Shown piece after piece: positions 27,241 to 36,205 of a stretch of 64,000 nucleotides of DNA (within the stretch, counting starts at the first letter, position 1; each line of letters begins with the position of its first letter). Made by a program: the position numbers and the translations under genes. This DNA is from Streptomyces marianii. GTDB taxonomy: Bacteria > Actinomycetota > Actinomycetes > Streptomycetales > Streptomycetaceae. The notes beneath the pieces are model-generated. The model was not told where the DNA came from. It did no database searches and was given only the letters and a program-made list of their open reading frames with translations. Location: the NCBI RefSeq assembly GCF_005795905.1, contig NZ_VAWE01000001.1, positions 3,766,001 to 3,830,000 on the forward strand. Reading direction: 5' to 3'.

Positions 27241-28071
27241 TCAGATGAGACCGTGCTCCCGCAGGTACTCGAGCTGCGCTCGCACCGAGAGCTCGGCCGC
27301 GGGCCACAGCGACCGGTCGACGTCCGCGTACACGTGTGCGACCAAATCGGCCGCCGAGCGGTGGCCGTTCTCCACGGCCGTCTCGACCTGCGCGAGCCGG
27401 TTCGCACGATGGGCGAGATAGAACTCCACCGCGCCCTGGGCGTCCTCCAGCACCGGTCCGTGTCCCGGGAGCACCGTGTGCACACCGTCGTCCACGGTCA
27501 GGGAGCGAAGCCGGCGCAGCGAGTCCAGGTAGTCGCCGAGGCGGCCGTCGGGATGCGCGACGACCGTCGTGCCCCGGCCGAGGATGGTGTCGCCCGTCAG
27601 CACGGCCCGGTCGGCGGGCAGATGGAAGCAGAGCGAGTCCGCCGTGTGCCCGGGGGTCGGCACGACCCTCAGCTCGAGGCCGCCGGTACGGATCACGTCC
27701 CCCGCGGCCAGCCCCTCGTCGCCGAGCCGGAGCGCGGGGTCGAGGGCGCGCACCCTCGTGCCGGTCAGCTCGGCGAACCGGCCGGCTCCCTCGGCGTGGT
27801 CCGGGTGTCCATGGGTGAGCAGGGTCAGGGCGATCCGCCTGCCCGCCTTCTCGGCCGTCGCGACGACGTTCCGCAGGTGCGCCTCGTCGAGCGGACCCGG
27901 ATCGACGACGACGGCGAGGTCGGAGTCGGGCTCGGCGACGATCCAGGTGTTGGTGCCGTCCAGGGTCATCGCGGACGGATTGGGTGCCAGGACGTTGATC
28001 GTGCGGGAGGTCGCGCGCCCCGACACCACCGCGCCGCGCGGCTGCCCCGGCAGTGCCGATGCGTACGTCAT
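27241..28071 (-). CDS. Metallo-beta-lactamase-fold hydrolase
   Basis: 276 residues from the ATG at 28071. The zinc motif THGHPDHAEG (about 95-104), PTPGHTADSLCF, LTGDTIL and VLPGHGPV give the usual metal ligands. It resembles glyoxalase II/LACTB2-like hydrolases with a C-terminal winged-helix region (NGHRSAADLVAHVYADVDR). LACTB2-type enzymes cut RNA or thioesters; the substrate here is unknown. Its ATG overlaps the upstream Nudix stop (ATGA), so the two are coupled. The stop codon lies exactly at the edge of the palindromic repeat. Confidence 0.88.
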   Translation of the reverse strand: MTYASALPGQPRGAVVSGRATSRTINVLAPNPSAMTLDGTNTWIVAEPDSDLAVVVDPGPLDEAHLRNVVATAEKAGRRIALTLLTHGHPDHAEGAGRFAELTGTRVRALDPALRLGDEGLAAGDVIRTGGLELRVVPTPGHTADSLCFHLPADRAVLTGDTILGRGTTVVAHPDGRLGDYLDSLRRLRSLTVDDGVHTVLPGHGPVLEDAQGAVEFYLAHRANRLAQVETAVENGHRSAADLVAHVYADVDRSLWPAAELSVRAQLEYLREHGLI

Positions 28072-28955
28072 GGCGTGCCTCCCGTCGGTCCGGCCGGTCC
28101 GGCCCGGCCGACGCGCTTGGTGAACTCCTCGTGGCCGGGCCAGCTGAGCACCAGTTCCCCGTCCTCCAGGCGTGCCTGGGCCAGGATCGGCGCGAGATCC
28201 TGCCCGGCAGCCGCCGCGAGGGCCTCTGCGGCGGTGGCGAACCGCCCCAGGACCCGCAGTGTGGCGATCGTCGGCGGCATCATCAGCAGTTCGCCCTTGT
28301 CGTATCCGGCGGCGGCGTCCGCGGGCCGGATCCACACCGTGCGGTCCGCCTCGGTCGAGGCGTTCCTGGTCCGCTGTCCACGCGGCAGCGAGGCGACGAA
28401 GAACCAGGTGTCGAAACGGCGCGGCTCGAACTCCGGGGTGATCCAGCGGGCCCAGGCCCCCAGCAGGTCCGACCGCAGCACCAGACCCCTGCGGTCGAGG
28501 AACTCGGCGAACGACAGCTTCCGGTCGACGAGCGCGGCCCGGTCGGTCTCCCAGTCGTCGCCCGTGGTGTCCCCGACGACGGAGTCCCCGGTCTCCCCCG
28601 CCAGCAGGACCCCGGCCTCCTCGTAGGTCTCCCGGACCGCCGCGCAGACGATGGCCTGCGCGGACGCCTCGTCCTCGACGCCGAGCCGCCGCGCCCACTC
28701 GGACGGCGAGGGGCCCGCCCAGCGCACCGGCCGAGCATCGCGCTCGTCCACTCCACCGCCGGGGTAGACGTAGGCACCGCCGGCGAAGGCCATGGAGGCG
28801 CGGCGGCGCAGCATATGGACGTGTGCACCCTCGGAGGTGTCCTTGAGCAGCATCACGGTCGCCGCCCGCCGGGGGACGGCGGCGGTGATCTCGCCCGCGG
28901 CGAGCGCCCGGATCCGGTCGGGCCATTCCGGTGGGTACCACTGACCATTGGACAT
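28068..28955 (-). CDS. Nudix hydrolase, NUDT19-like
   Basis: 295 residues. An N-terminal strand ATVMLLKDTSEGAHVHMLRR leads to YVYPGGGVDERD, and after a long insertion the Nudix core AAVRETYEEAGVLL (about 107-120) follows. An expanded Nudix box like this is typical of the NUDT19/RP2p group, which act on CoA esters. A C-terminal WITPEFEPRRFDTWFFVASLP is shared with that group. It is coupled to the MBL hydrolase gene; both look like housekeeping metabolite-cleaning enzymes. Confidence 0.85.
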   Translation of the reverse strand: MSNGQWYPPEWPDRIRALAAGEITAAVPRRAATVMLLKDTSEGAHVHMLRRRASMAFAGGAYVYPGGGVDERDARPVRWAGPSPSEWARRLGVEDEASAQAIVCAAVRETYEEAGVLLAGETGDSVVGDTTGDDWETDRAALVDRKLSFAEFLDRRGLVLRSDLLGAWARWITPEFEPRRFDTWFFVASLPRGQRTRNASTEADRTVWIRPADAAAGYDKGELLMMPPTIATLRVLGRFATAAEALAAAAGQDLAPILAQARLEDGELVLSWPGHEEFTKRVGRAGPAGPTGGTP

Positions 28956-29143
28956 GGCCGGATGCTATGCGTTCACGCGCGGATGTTCGAGGGGTGGCCG
29001 GTCCGCGGCGGCGGGTGGGGGGCCGTCGGTCCCGCGTACGCCGCGGTTCCGCCGGTGACCGGCCGGGGGACGTGTTCCCGCCGGCCCTCCCCGCCTCGCG
29101 GCGGCTCCGGGCCGCTCTCCTGCGAGGGTCCGGGCCTCGGCGA

Positions 29144-29179
29144 GGTCCCGGAGCTTCCGCAGGCGGAAGCTCCGGGACC
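29144..29179. terminator. Terminator of the RidA gene pair
   Basis: 17-bp complementary arms (29144-29160/29163-29179) 8 bases after the RidA stop at 29187 (minus strand). The stem is perfect. Confidence 0.88.
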
Positions 29180-29186
29180 CGTCGCG

Positions 29187-29657
29187 TCAGTCCTGGACCA
29201 GCTCCACCTGGATCTCGACCTCGACCGGCGCGTCCAGCGGCAGTACGGCGACACCCACGGCGCTGCGCGCGTGCACGCCCTTGTCGCCGAGGACCGCTCC
29301 GAGCAGCTCGCTCGCGCCGTTGACGACGCCGGGCTGTCCGGTGAAGTCGGAGGCGGAGGCGACGAAACCGACCACCTTCACGACCCGGGCGATCCGGTCC
29401 AGGTCCCCGGCGATGGACCTCACGGCGGCCAGCGCGTTCAGCGCACAGGTGGCGGCCAGCTCCCTGGCCTCCTCCGGGGTGACCTCCGCGCCGACCTTGC
29501 CGGTGACCGGGAGCTTGCCCTCCACCATGGGGAGCTGACCCGAGGTGTAGACGTACGGGCCCGACTGCACGGCCGGCTGATACGCCGCCAGCGGCGGGAC
29601 GACGGCCGGCAGTGTCAGCCCGAGTTCGGCGAGCTTGGCCTCGACGGCACCGCTCAT
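29187..29657 (-). CDS. RidA family protein (YjgF/YER057c/UK114)
   Basis: 156 residues from the ATG at 29657. Members hydrolyse reactive enamine/imine intermediates released by PLP enzymes. The trimer-forming fold is recognisable from YTSGQLPMVEGKLPVTGKVG, ATCALNALAAVRSIAGDLDRI and GVAVLPLDAPVEVEIQVELV. The C-terminal strand ends VEIQVELVQD, lacking the Arg-containing IEIEAVA signature of archetypal RidA, so it belongs to an Rid branch whose activity may differ. It overlaps the DUF4177 gene by 4 bases. Confidence 0.88.
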   Translation of the reverse strand: MSGAVEAKLAELGLTLPAVVPPLAAYQPAVQSGPYVYTSGQLPMVEGKLPVTGKVGAEVTPEEARELAATCALNALAAVRSIAGDLDRIARVVKVVGFVASASDFTGQPGVVNGASELLGAVLGDKGVHARSAVGVAVLPLDAPVEVEIQVELVQD

Positions 29658-29812
29658 GACTTCTCCCGCTTGAGGTAGGCCACGAGCTGCTCGGGGTTGT
29701 TCGGCCCGGGGACGACCTGGACGAGCTCCCAGCCGTCCTCGCCCCAGGTGTCCAGGATCTGCTTGGTCGCGTGCACGAGAAGGGGCACGGTCGCGTATTC
29801 CCACTTGGTCAT
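29654..29812 (-). CDS. DUF4177 small protein
   Basis: 52 residues from the ATG at 29812 (MTKWEYATVPLLVHATKQIL). The WEY N-terminus and GEDGWELVQVV core are the DUF4177 signature. Function is unknown. It is coupled to RidA (ATGA) and divergent from the first ArsA-type ATPase. Confidence 0.8.
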   Translation of the reverse strand: MTKWEYATVPLLVHATKQILDTWGEDGWELVQVVPGPNNPEQLVAYLKREKS

Positions 29813-29949
29813 GGAGCCGACTGTAGCCGCACCGGCGGGCGGCCCCGCGCCACAGGTTCGCGCGGCACGCGAGACGCCCGGTGCGCCGAACCCGCCCAAC
29901 GCGACCCGGGGTCGCTTAGCCCACGGGCCGACTGGTTAGGCTCCAGGAC

Positions 29950-30942
29950 GTGAGCAGGCTCCAGGTCGTCAGCGGCAAGGGCGGTACCGGCAAGACGACG
30001 GTCGCCGCGGCCCTCGCGCTCGCCCTCGCGACCGAGGGAAAGCGCACCCTCCTCGTCGAGGTCGAGGGCAGGCAAGGCATCGCACAGCTCTTCGAGACGG
30101 AGGCGCTGCCCTACGAGGAACGCAAGATCGCCGTCGCGCCCGGCGGCGGTGAAGTCCACGCGCTGGCCATCGATGCCGAGCGCGCCCTCCTCGACTACCT
30201 CCAGATGTTCTACAAACTCGGGTCGGCCGGGCGGGCCCTGAAGAAGCTCGGCGCGATCGACTTCGCCACGACCATCGCACCGGGCGTGCGGGACGTGCTC
30301 CTGACGGGCAAGGCATGCGAGGCCGTGCGCCGCCGGGACAAGCAGGGCCGGTACGCCTACGACCACGTCGTCATGGACGCCCCTCCGACCGGCCGCATCA
30401 CCCGTTTCCTGAACGTCAACGACGAGGTCGCGGGGCTGGCCAAGATCGGCCCGATACACAATCAGGCCCAGGCCGTGATGCGCGTCCTCAAGTCCGCGGA
30501 GACCGCGGTGCACCTGGTGACGCTGCTGGAGGAGATGCCCGTTCAGGAGACCGCGGACGGCATCGCCGAACTGCGCGCCGCGGACCTCCCCACCGGCAAG
30601 GTGATCGTGAACATGGTGCGGCCGCACATCCTCGACGAGGAGGCGGTCCGGGCCGCCGCGACCGCCGGACGCCGCAAGGACATCGCCAAGGCGCTGACCG
30701 GGGCGGGCCTCAGCGGCCCCGCCAAGCTGGTGGGACCGCTGCTGGAACAAGCCGCCGAGCACGCCCAGCGCGTCGAGCTGGAACGCGAGCAGCGTGCCGC
30801 GCTGGAAGCGCTGAAGCTGCCGACCTACGAACTCCCGCTGCTGAGCGAGGGGGTCGACCTGGCGGGGCTCTACCAACTGGCGACCGAACTGCGAAAGCTC
30901 GGAGTGGACGCCGAAGCCGATGCCGGGACGGATGCCCAATGA
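29950..30942 (+). CDS. ArsA/Get3-type ATPase, first copy
   Basis: 330 residues from the GTG at 29950. It is a SIMIBI P-loop ATPase with Walker A GKGGTGKTT (9-17) including the signature Lys. VVMDAPPTGRITRFL (about 139-153) is the switch II/Walker B region. Paired ArsA-like genes just upstream of wblA are conserved in Streptomyces and mycobacteria; arsenite export is unlikely because no ArsB or Cys ligands are seen. It probably forms a heterodimer with the next gene, 13 bases downstream. Confidence 0.88.
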   Translation: MSRLQVVSGKGGTGKTTVAAALALALATEGKRTLLVEVEGRQGIAQLFETEALPYEERKIAVAPGGGEVHALAIDAERALLDYLQMFYKLGSAGRALKKLGAIDFATTIAPGVRDVLLTGKACEAVRRRDKQGRYAYDHVVMDAPPTGRITRFLNVNDEVAGLAKIGPIHNQAQAVMRVLKSAETAVHLVTLLEEMPVQETADGIAELRAADLPTGKVIVNMVRPHILDEEAVRAAATAGRRKDIAKALTGAGLSGPAKLVGPLLEQAAEHAQRVELEREQRAALEALKLPTYELPLLSEGVDLAGLYQLATELRKLGVDAEADAGTDAQ

Positions 30943-30955
30943 CCGGAGTGAACGG

Positions 30956-32245
30956 ATGACGTCGTCGATGACGCAGGGCAGCACCCTGCGGGACACACCG
31001 CTGCTCGAGATCGATCCCCTGCTCGACGACCCTGGGATCCGCATCATCGTGTGCTGCGGCGCCGGTGGGGTGGGCAAGACGACGACCGCTGCCGCCCTCG
31101 GGGTACGGGCGGCGGAGCGCGGCCGCCGGGCGGTCGTGCTCACCATCGACCCCGCACGCCGCCTGGCCCAGTCGATGGGGATCGACCTGCTGGACAACAC
31201 CCCGCGCCGGGTGGAGGGCATCGAGGGCGAAGGCGAGCTGCACGCCATGATGCTCGACATGAAGCGCACCTTCGACGAGATCGTCGAAGCGCACGCGGAC
31301 CCGTCACGGTCCCGCGCCATCCTGGAGAACCCCTTCTACCAGTCCCTGTCGGCCGGCTTCGCGGGCACGCAGGAGTACATGGCGATGGAGAAGCTGGGGC
31401 AGCTGCGGGCGCGTGACGAGTGGGACCTGATCATCGTGGACACTCCCCCCTCGCGGTCGGCGCTGGACTTCCTGGACGCTCCGAAGCGGCTGGGGTCCTT
31501 TCTGGACGGCAAGTTCATCAGGCTGCTGATGGCTCCCGCGAAGATGGGCGGCCGGGCCGGGATGAAGTTCCTGAACGTCGGCATGTCGATGATGACCGGC
31601 ACGCTGGGGAAGCTGCTGGGCGGTCAGCTGCTGCGCGACGTACAGACCTTCGTGGCCGCGATGGACACGATGTTCGGCGGGTTCCGCACCCGTGCCGATG
31701 CCACGTACCGGCTGCTGCAGGCGCCCGGCACGGCGTTCCTGGTGGTCGCCGCCCCGGAGCGGGACGCGCTGCGCGAGGCGGCGTACTTCGTGGAGCGCCT
31801 GGCGGCGGAGGAGATGCCGTTGGCCGGGCTGGTGCTCAACCGCGTCCACGGCAGCGGCGCCGCCCGGCTGTCGGCCGAGCGGGCGCTGGCCGCCGCGGAA
31901 AATCTTGACGAGGGCCGCATTGTCGATCAGGAGGCCGGGAAGGCTGCTGGGCGTGGCTCCACGCGGTCCTCTCCCACCTCTTCCGCAGTGGAGCCGGATT
32001 CCGAGTCCGACCAGCCCTCGGCACCTCCGACCTCACAACTGACCGCCGGCCTGCTCCGTCTGCACGCCGAACGGATGCAGGTGCTGTCGCGCGAGCAGCG
32101 CATGCGTGACCGTTTCACCACGCTCCATCCCGAGGTGGCCGTGGCCGAAGTGGCCGCGCTGCCGGGCGATGTGCACGACCTCGCCGGCCTTCGGGCCATC
32201 GGCGACAGGCTCGCGGGCGGCGCCCTCCCCGCCGGAGCCGCGTAA
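30956..32245 (+). CDS. ArsA/Get3-type ATPase, second copy
   Basis: 429 residues from the ATG at 30956 (GGAG 9 bases upstream); an ATG at 30932 inside the previous gene is possible. Walker A is GAGGVGKTT (35-43), where the intermolecular signature Lys is replaced by Ala36, unlike its partner. VDTPPSRSALDFLDAP is the switch II region. A Met-rich hydrophobic segment (about 185-215) and a Ser/Pro-rich insert (about 325-360) follow. Its stop codon TAA is the first three bases of the palindromic repeat copy B, suggesting the repeat landed at, or changed, the original 3' end. Confidence 0.88.
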   Translation: MTSSMTQGSTLRDTPLLEIDPLLDDPGIRIIVCCGAGGVGKTTTAAALGVRAAERGRRAVVLTIDPARRLAQSMGIDLLDNTPRRVEGIEGEGELHAMMLDMKRTFDEIVEAHADPSRSRAILENPFYQSLSAGFAGTQEYMAMEKLGQLRARDEWDLIIVDTPPSRSALDFLDAPKRLGSFLDGKFIRLLMAPAKMGGRAGMKFLNVGMSMMTGTLGKLLGGQLLRDVQTFVAAMDTMFGGFRTRADATYRLLQAPGTAFLVVAAPERDALREAAYFVERLAAEEMPLAGLVLNRVHGSGAARLSAERALAAAENLDEGRIVDQEAGKAAGRGSTRSSPTSSAVEPDSESDQPSAPPTSQLTAGLLRLHAERMQVLSREQRMRDRFTTLHPEVAVAEVAALPGDVHDLAGLRAIGDRLAGGALPAGAA

Positions 32246-32408
32246 GGGCTGTCCCGTAATCCCCGGCGGGCGCACGACGACAGCCGCGGCACCTCGCTGC
32301 GTTGCCGGATCGCCCGAATACGCCCAGTATGAGGACGACCCTCCGCCTTGCGATGCACCGCATCCGACGCCGCGCGCTGATCCACCGGTGATGACGGGAC
32401 AGCCCTTA
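32243..32408. repeat. Intact palindromic repeat (MITE-like copy B)
   Basis: 166 bases bounded by a perfect 15-bp inverted repeat TAAGGGCTGTCCCGT/ACGGGACAGCCCTTA (32243-32257/32394-32408). The interior is imperfectly palindromic (TGCGTTGCCGG ... CCTTGCGATGCA) and non-coding. It is homologous to the split copy at 20349-20435 plus 27169-27240, and its centre to 62500-62575. It may act as a terminator for the ArsA operon. Confidence 0.85.
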
Positions 32409-32936
32409 GGCCGGAGCGCGACGGCCGCCTACCCGCTCGGGCATCCGGGCGCACGCCGGAGCGACACGGCCGCCGGTCGGCCGCGGAGTGCACGCCGAGT
32501 CGCGTGACTTCTGGGTCGCACCAGCAGATGGCGGAGCGACACGGTCGCCGACCGTACTGCGTAGTGCCCGCGCACAGGCGACCGCGGGCGCGCCCCTGCC
32601 GAGGACCGGTACCCGGCCCTGTCCGCTGTGTGACGGCTCACATCCGGGTGGAGCGCGCCAACGCCGAGACCACGCACGGCGAGGCGGACCGGGTACGGCG
32701 TACGGCGGCTCACTCCCCGGACGGCACGGACGGCACGGACCGGAGGTACGACCGCCGGGCCCCGTCAGCCGGCGAAACCGACCGGGCGCGCTCGGCGGAA
32801 CACGCTCCAGGGCGCGACACCGAGCCCGATGTCCCCATGGCCCCGCGGAGCGGCCGGAGGCCCTCGGACCCCGAGCCGCGCGGAGGGTCACGATGTGGCG
32901 TGACCGGGCGGGACCCGCGGCCGCTTCGGCCCCGCT
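32409..32936. other. Gene-free region downstream of wblA
   Basis: 528 bases between the repeat and the wblA stop. No convincing gene. Near its left end GGAGCG-ACGGCCGCC-like words recur three times (about 32413, 32457 and 32533). Confidence 0.5.
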
Positions 32937-33281
32937 TCAGCCCACGGCGGCGAACGTCTCGTAGGTCTCGTCGTCCTCGAGGCCCACGGGCAGGATGCCC
33001 GCGCTCCGCTCGTACTCCGTACGCGCGGTCTCCAGCAGGCGACGCCAGGAGGTGACAGTGGGGCGCCGACGCAGCAACGCGCGCCTTTCCCGCTCGGTCA
33101 TGCCACCCCACACACCGAACTCGACACGGTTGTCGAGCGCGTCGGCCAGGCACTCCGTCCGCACCGGACACCCGGTGCACACCGCCTTGGCCCTGTTCTG
33201 CGCCGCTCCTTGTACGAACAGTTCATCCGGATCGGTAGTGCGGCAAGCTGCCTGCGCACTCCAGTCGGTTACCCAGCCCAT
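32937..33281 (-). CDS. wblA: WhiB-like regulator WblA
   Basis: 114 residues from the ATG at 33281 (MGWVTDWSAQ), the start used for S. coelicolor WblA; an in-frame ATG at 33338 would add 19 residues. Four cysteines, C13, C35, C38 and C44 (Cx2C and Cx5C at the end), bind the 4Fe-4S cluster. The GVWGG turn (56-60) precedes the basic ERERRALLRRR helix. WblA switches on sporulation and represses antibiotic production in Streptomyces. Position between ArsA-type ATPases and a class A PBP matches the S. coelicolor locus. It probably has a long untranslated leader. Confidence 0.95.
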   Translation of the reverse strand: MGWVTDWSAQAACRTTDPDELFVQGAAQNRAKAVCTGCPVRTECLADALDNRVEFGVWGGMTERERRALLRRRPTVTSWRRLLETARTEYERSAGILPVGLEDDETYETFAAVG

Positions 33282-33642
33282 GCCGGCGCCGTCCTCTCCC
33301 GAATCGAGGCTCCCCCACGGCGGCAGCGGCATATTCACCGCTGCCAGTTGAGGACGTTACGGAAGGTGGGCACAGCGCAACACCCCCTTCGGGCCCAATC
33401 TTGAATGGTCCGAACGGACTATGCGTAAGCGGCAGATCACCCGGGGGAGTGACCTGAGGGCATACGTAATAAATCCGGCATGTCGGCCAGGAAAACGGAA
33501 CGGCCGGAGGGGAGGACGTCGCTGCGGAGCGACTCGGAGATGGCGCGGGTCTTGATACACAACCGCACTGCTGTGACAGTTGGGAGCAGCTTAGGCCAAG
33601 GCATGTACGCGTGTCCGGAGAACGAGAACGTAGGCTGCCCCT
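33282..33642. promoter_or_regulatory. wblA / PBP divergent regulatory region
   Basis: 361 bases between divergent starts. It contains AT-rich patches (GCATACGTAATAAATCC near 33460-33476 and TGATACACAACCGCACTGC near 33552). No operator is assigned with confidence. wblA is developmentally controlled in relatives, so a long regulated region is expected. Confidence 0.55.
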
Positions 33643-35889
33643 ATGTCGAAGAAGCGATCGGGCGGTGGTCTGACCGGGACCCAGCAGGCCGCCAAGTTCC
33701 TCGGTGTCAGTGTGCTCGCGGGAGCCGTGCTGGCGGGCCTCGCCCTGCCGGCCGCCGGCGCGCTGGGGCTGGCCGCCAAGGGCACGGTCGAGGGATTCGA
33801 CGAGATCCCCGCCAATCTCAAGACCCCGCCGCTGAGCCAGCGCACGACGATCCTGGACACCGACGGGGGCCAGATCGCGACCGTCTACTCGCGTGACCGC
33901 ACGGTCGTCCCGCTGAAGGCCATTTCGCCGTACATGCAGAAGGCCATCGTCGCCATCGAGGACGCTCGCTTCTACGAGCACGGGGCGATCGACCTCAAGG
34001 GCGTGCTGCGCGCCGTCAACCGCAACGCGCAGGAGGGCGGCGTCACCCAGGGCGCGTCGACCCTCACTCAGCAGTACGTCAAGAACGTCTTCGTCGAGGA
34101 GGCCGGCGACGACCCGGACAAGGTCGCCCAGGCCACCCAGCAGACCATCGGCCGCAAGGTCCGCGAGCTCAAGTACGCGATCCAGGTCGAGGAGGAGCTC
34201 GGGAAGAAGAAGATCCTCGAGAACTACCTCAACATCACCTTCTTCGGCCAGCAGGCCTACGGCGTCGAGGCGGCGTCCAAGCGCTACTTCTCGAAGTCGG
34301 CGAAGGACCTGAAACTGGAGGAGGCCGCGCTGCTCGCCGGCATCGTCCAGTCGCCCAGCCGCTACGACCCCGTCAACGACGGTGAGGAGGCGACCAAGCG
34401 GCGCAACACCGTGCTCCAGCGGATGGCCGACGTCGGCGACATCTCCCAGTCCGAGGCCGACTCGGCCAAGGAGACGCCGATCACGCTGAAGGTCAGCAAG
34501 CCCAAGAACGGCTGCATCACGGCCGTCGACGGCGCGGGTTTCTTCTGCGACTACGTGCGCGAGGTCTTCCTCACGGACCCGGTCTTCGGCAAGACGCGCG
34601 AGGAGCGGGCCAAGGTCTGGAACCAGGGCGGCCTGACGATCCGTACGACCCTGGACCCGCAGGCGCAGAAGTCCGCCCAGGAGTCGCTGAAGGACCACGT
34701 CTACCAGGACGACAAGGTCGCGGCGGCGGTCACCATGGTCGAGCCGGGGACGGGGCGGATCATCGCGATGGGCCAGTCCAAGCCGTACGGCTTCGGCGAG
34801 AACGAGACGCAGATCAACTACTCGGTCAACGCCAAGATGGGCGGCTCCAACTACGGCTTCCCGGTGGGCTCGACCTTCAAGCCGTTCGTGGCCGCGGCCG
34901 CGCTGGAGCAGGGCCGGCCGCCGACGCAGTCGTACCCGGCCCCGTACAAGATGCCGTACCCGGACTCGATCGCGAGCTGCTCCGACCGGCCCTGGCGGAA
35001 CCGCGGCGGCGACACGGTGGAGAACGAGAACGAGAAGGAAGTCGGGCCCTACGCCCTGCGCGAGGCGATGGAGCTCTCCGTCAACACGTACTTCGTGCAG
35101 ATGATAGGAGACATCGGCCTCTGCCCCGTGGTGGAGATGACCGACCGCCTGGGCGTGGTGCAGGGCAACGGGAAGAAGCTCCCGGCCAGTCCCGCGCCGC
35201 TGACCCTCGGCTCGACCGGCATCTCGCCGCTCACGATGGCCAACGCGTACGCGACGTTCGCCAACCGCGGCACGCACTGCACACCGACGGCGATCGAGTC
35301 GATCACGACCGCCGACGGCAAGAGCCTCAGGGTGCCGCGGACCGAGTGCGGCAAGGTGATGTCGGAGCGCACCGCGGACACCGTCAACACGCTGCTGCGC
35401 GGCGTGGTCGACTCCGGTACCGGCCAGGAGGCCGGTCTGACGGACCGTGACAACGCGGGCAAGACGGGTACGACGGACGAGCGCAGGAACGCCTGGTTCG
35501 TGGGCTACACCCCGAACCTGTCCGGAGCGGTCTGGGTCGGCAGCGCCACCCAGAAGGTGAAGATGGTGAACATCCGCATCGGCGGCCGCTACCACGGCAA
35601 GGTCTTCGGCGGTCAGGTCCCCGGCCCGATCTGGAAGGACGCGATGGCGGGGGCGCTGAAGGGCAAGGAGGCCCCGGGCTTCAACACCGTCCACGTGCCC
35701 GACACGTCGAAGGACGAGGGCGGGGAGGACGAGGGGCGCCGTGACGACGACGGCGGCGACGACAAGCCCGGCAGGAACGGCGGCCGGGACCCGTTCCCCG
35801 ACATCTCGCTCCCGCCGGACTTCATCGGCGGCAACGTCACCCGCGGCCAGGACAGCGGCGGCGGGAACGGAGGCCGGCAGCGCGGGTGA
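33643..35889 (+). CDS. Class A penicillin-binding protein (transglycosylase/transpeptidase)
   Basis: 748 residues. A short basic N-terminus and one membrane helix (about 18-46) anchor it outside the cell. The GT51 domain has catalytic Glu106 in AIEDARFYEH and the TLTQQYVKN motif. The transpeptidase domain has S410-x-x-K413 (GSTFKP), S479-V-N481 and K607-T-G609. The C-terminal ~70 residues are Asp/Gly/Arg-rich and disordered-looking. It polymerises and cross-links peptidoglycan. Its neighbour wblA is a developmental regulator, hinting at a role in growth-mode changes. Confidence 0.95.
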   Translation: MSKKRSGGGLTGTQQAAKFLGVSVLAGAVLAGLALPAAGALGLAAKGTVEGFDEIPANLKTPPLSQRTTILDTDGGQIATVYSRDRTVVPLKAISPYMQKAIVAIEDARFYEHGAIDLKGVLRAVNRNAQEGGVTQGASTLTQQYVKNVFVEEAGDDPDKVAQATQQTIGRKVRELKYAIQVEEELGKKKILENYLNITFFGQQAYGVEAASKRYFSKSAKDLKLEEAALLAGIVQSPSRYDPVNDGEEATKRRNTVLQRMADVGDISQSEADSAKETPITLKVSKPKNGCITAVDGAGFFCDYVREVFLTDPVFGKTREERAKVWNQGGLTIRTTLDPQAQKSAQESLKDHVYQDDKVAAAVTMVEPGTGRIIAMGQSKPYGFGENETQINYSVNAKMGGSNYGFPVGSTFKPFVAAAALEQGRPPTQSYPAPYKMPYPDSIASCSDRPWRNRGGDTVENENEKEVGPYALREAMELSVNTYFVQMIGDIGLCPVVEMTDRLGVVQGNGKKLPASPAPLTLGSTGISPLTMANAYATFANRGTHCTPTAIESITTADGKSLRVPRTECGKVMSERTADTVNTLLRGVVDSGTGQEAGLTDRDNAGKTGTTDERRNAWFVGYTPNLSGAVWVGSATQKVKMVNIRIGGRYHGKVFGGQVPGPIWKDAMAGALKGKEAPGFNTVHVPDTSKDEGGEDEGRRDDDGGDDKPGRNGGRDPFPDISLPPDFIGGNVTRGQDSGGGNGGRQRG

Positions 35890-36109
35890 CCCGGCACCGG
35901 CCTCGGGCCCGAACGCCGTCCCGGCCCCGGTCCGACGTGAGCCGTCAGGCCCGGACACGTGACTGGGCGGACCGCGCGTCCGGTGGTCCGCGACGGAGCC
36001 GGGTGCCGGCCCCGGTCCACTCGGCGCGTACCGCCGGACCGGGTAGGGGCCCTGGCACGGGACGGTGGTGCGGCCCCGCGGGTCACCGTGACGCCACGGG
36101 TGTGAAGCA

Positions 36110-36158
36110 GTACGGCGAAGGGTCCCGGTGCGGATGGCACCGGGACCCTTCGCCGTAC
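36110..36158. terminator. Bidirectional terminator, 22-bp perfect stem
   Basis: Arms 36110-36131 and 36137-36158 pair perfectly with loop GGATG, between the convergent PBP and YqeY genes. Confidence 0.92.
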
Positions 36159-36205
36159 GGGCGCGGCGCGGCACGCGTGCCGTGCGCGGGGCCCTCCGCG
36201 CGGGG

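Noticed and set aside
29950..32245. Arsenite efflux ATPase operon
   Set aside because: No ArsB/ArsR/ArsD neighbour and no Cys metal site typical of ArsA; the pair belongs to the wblA-linked ATPases of actinobacteria.
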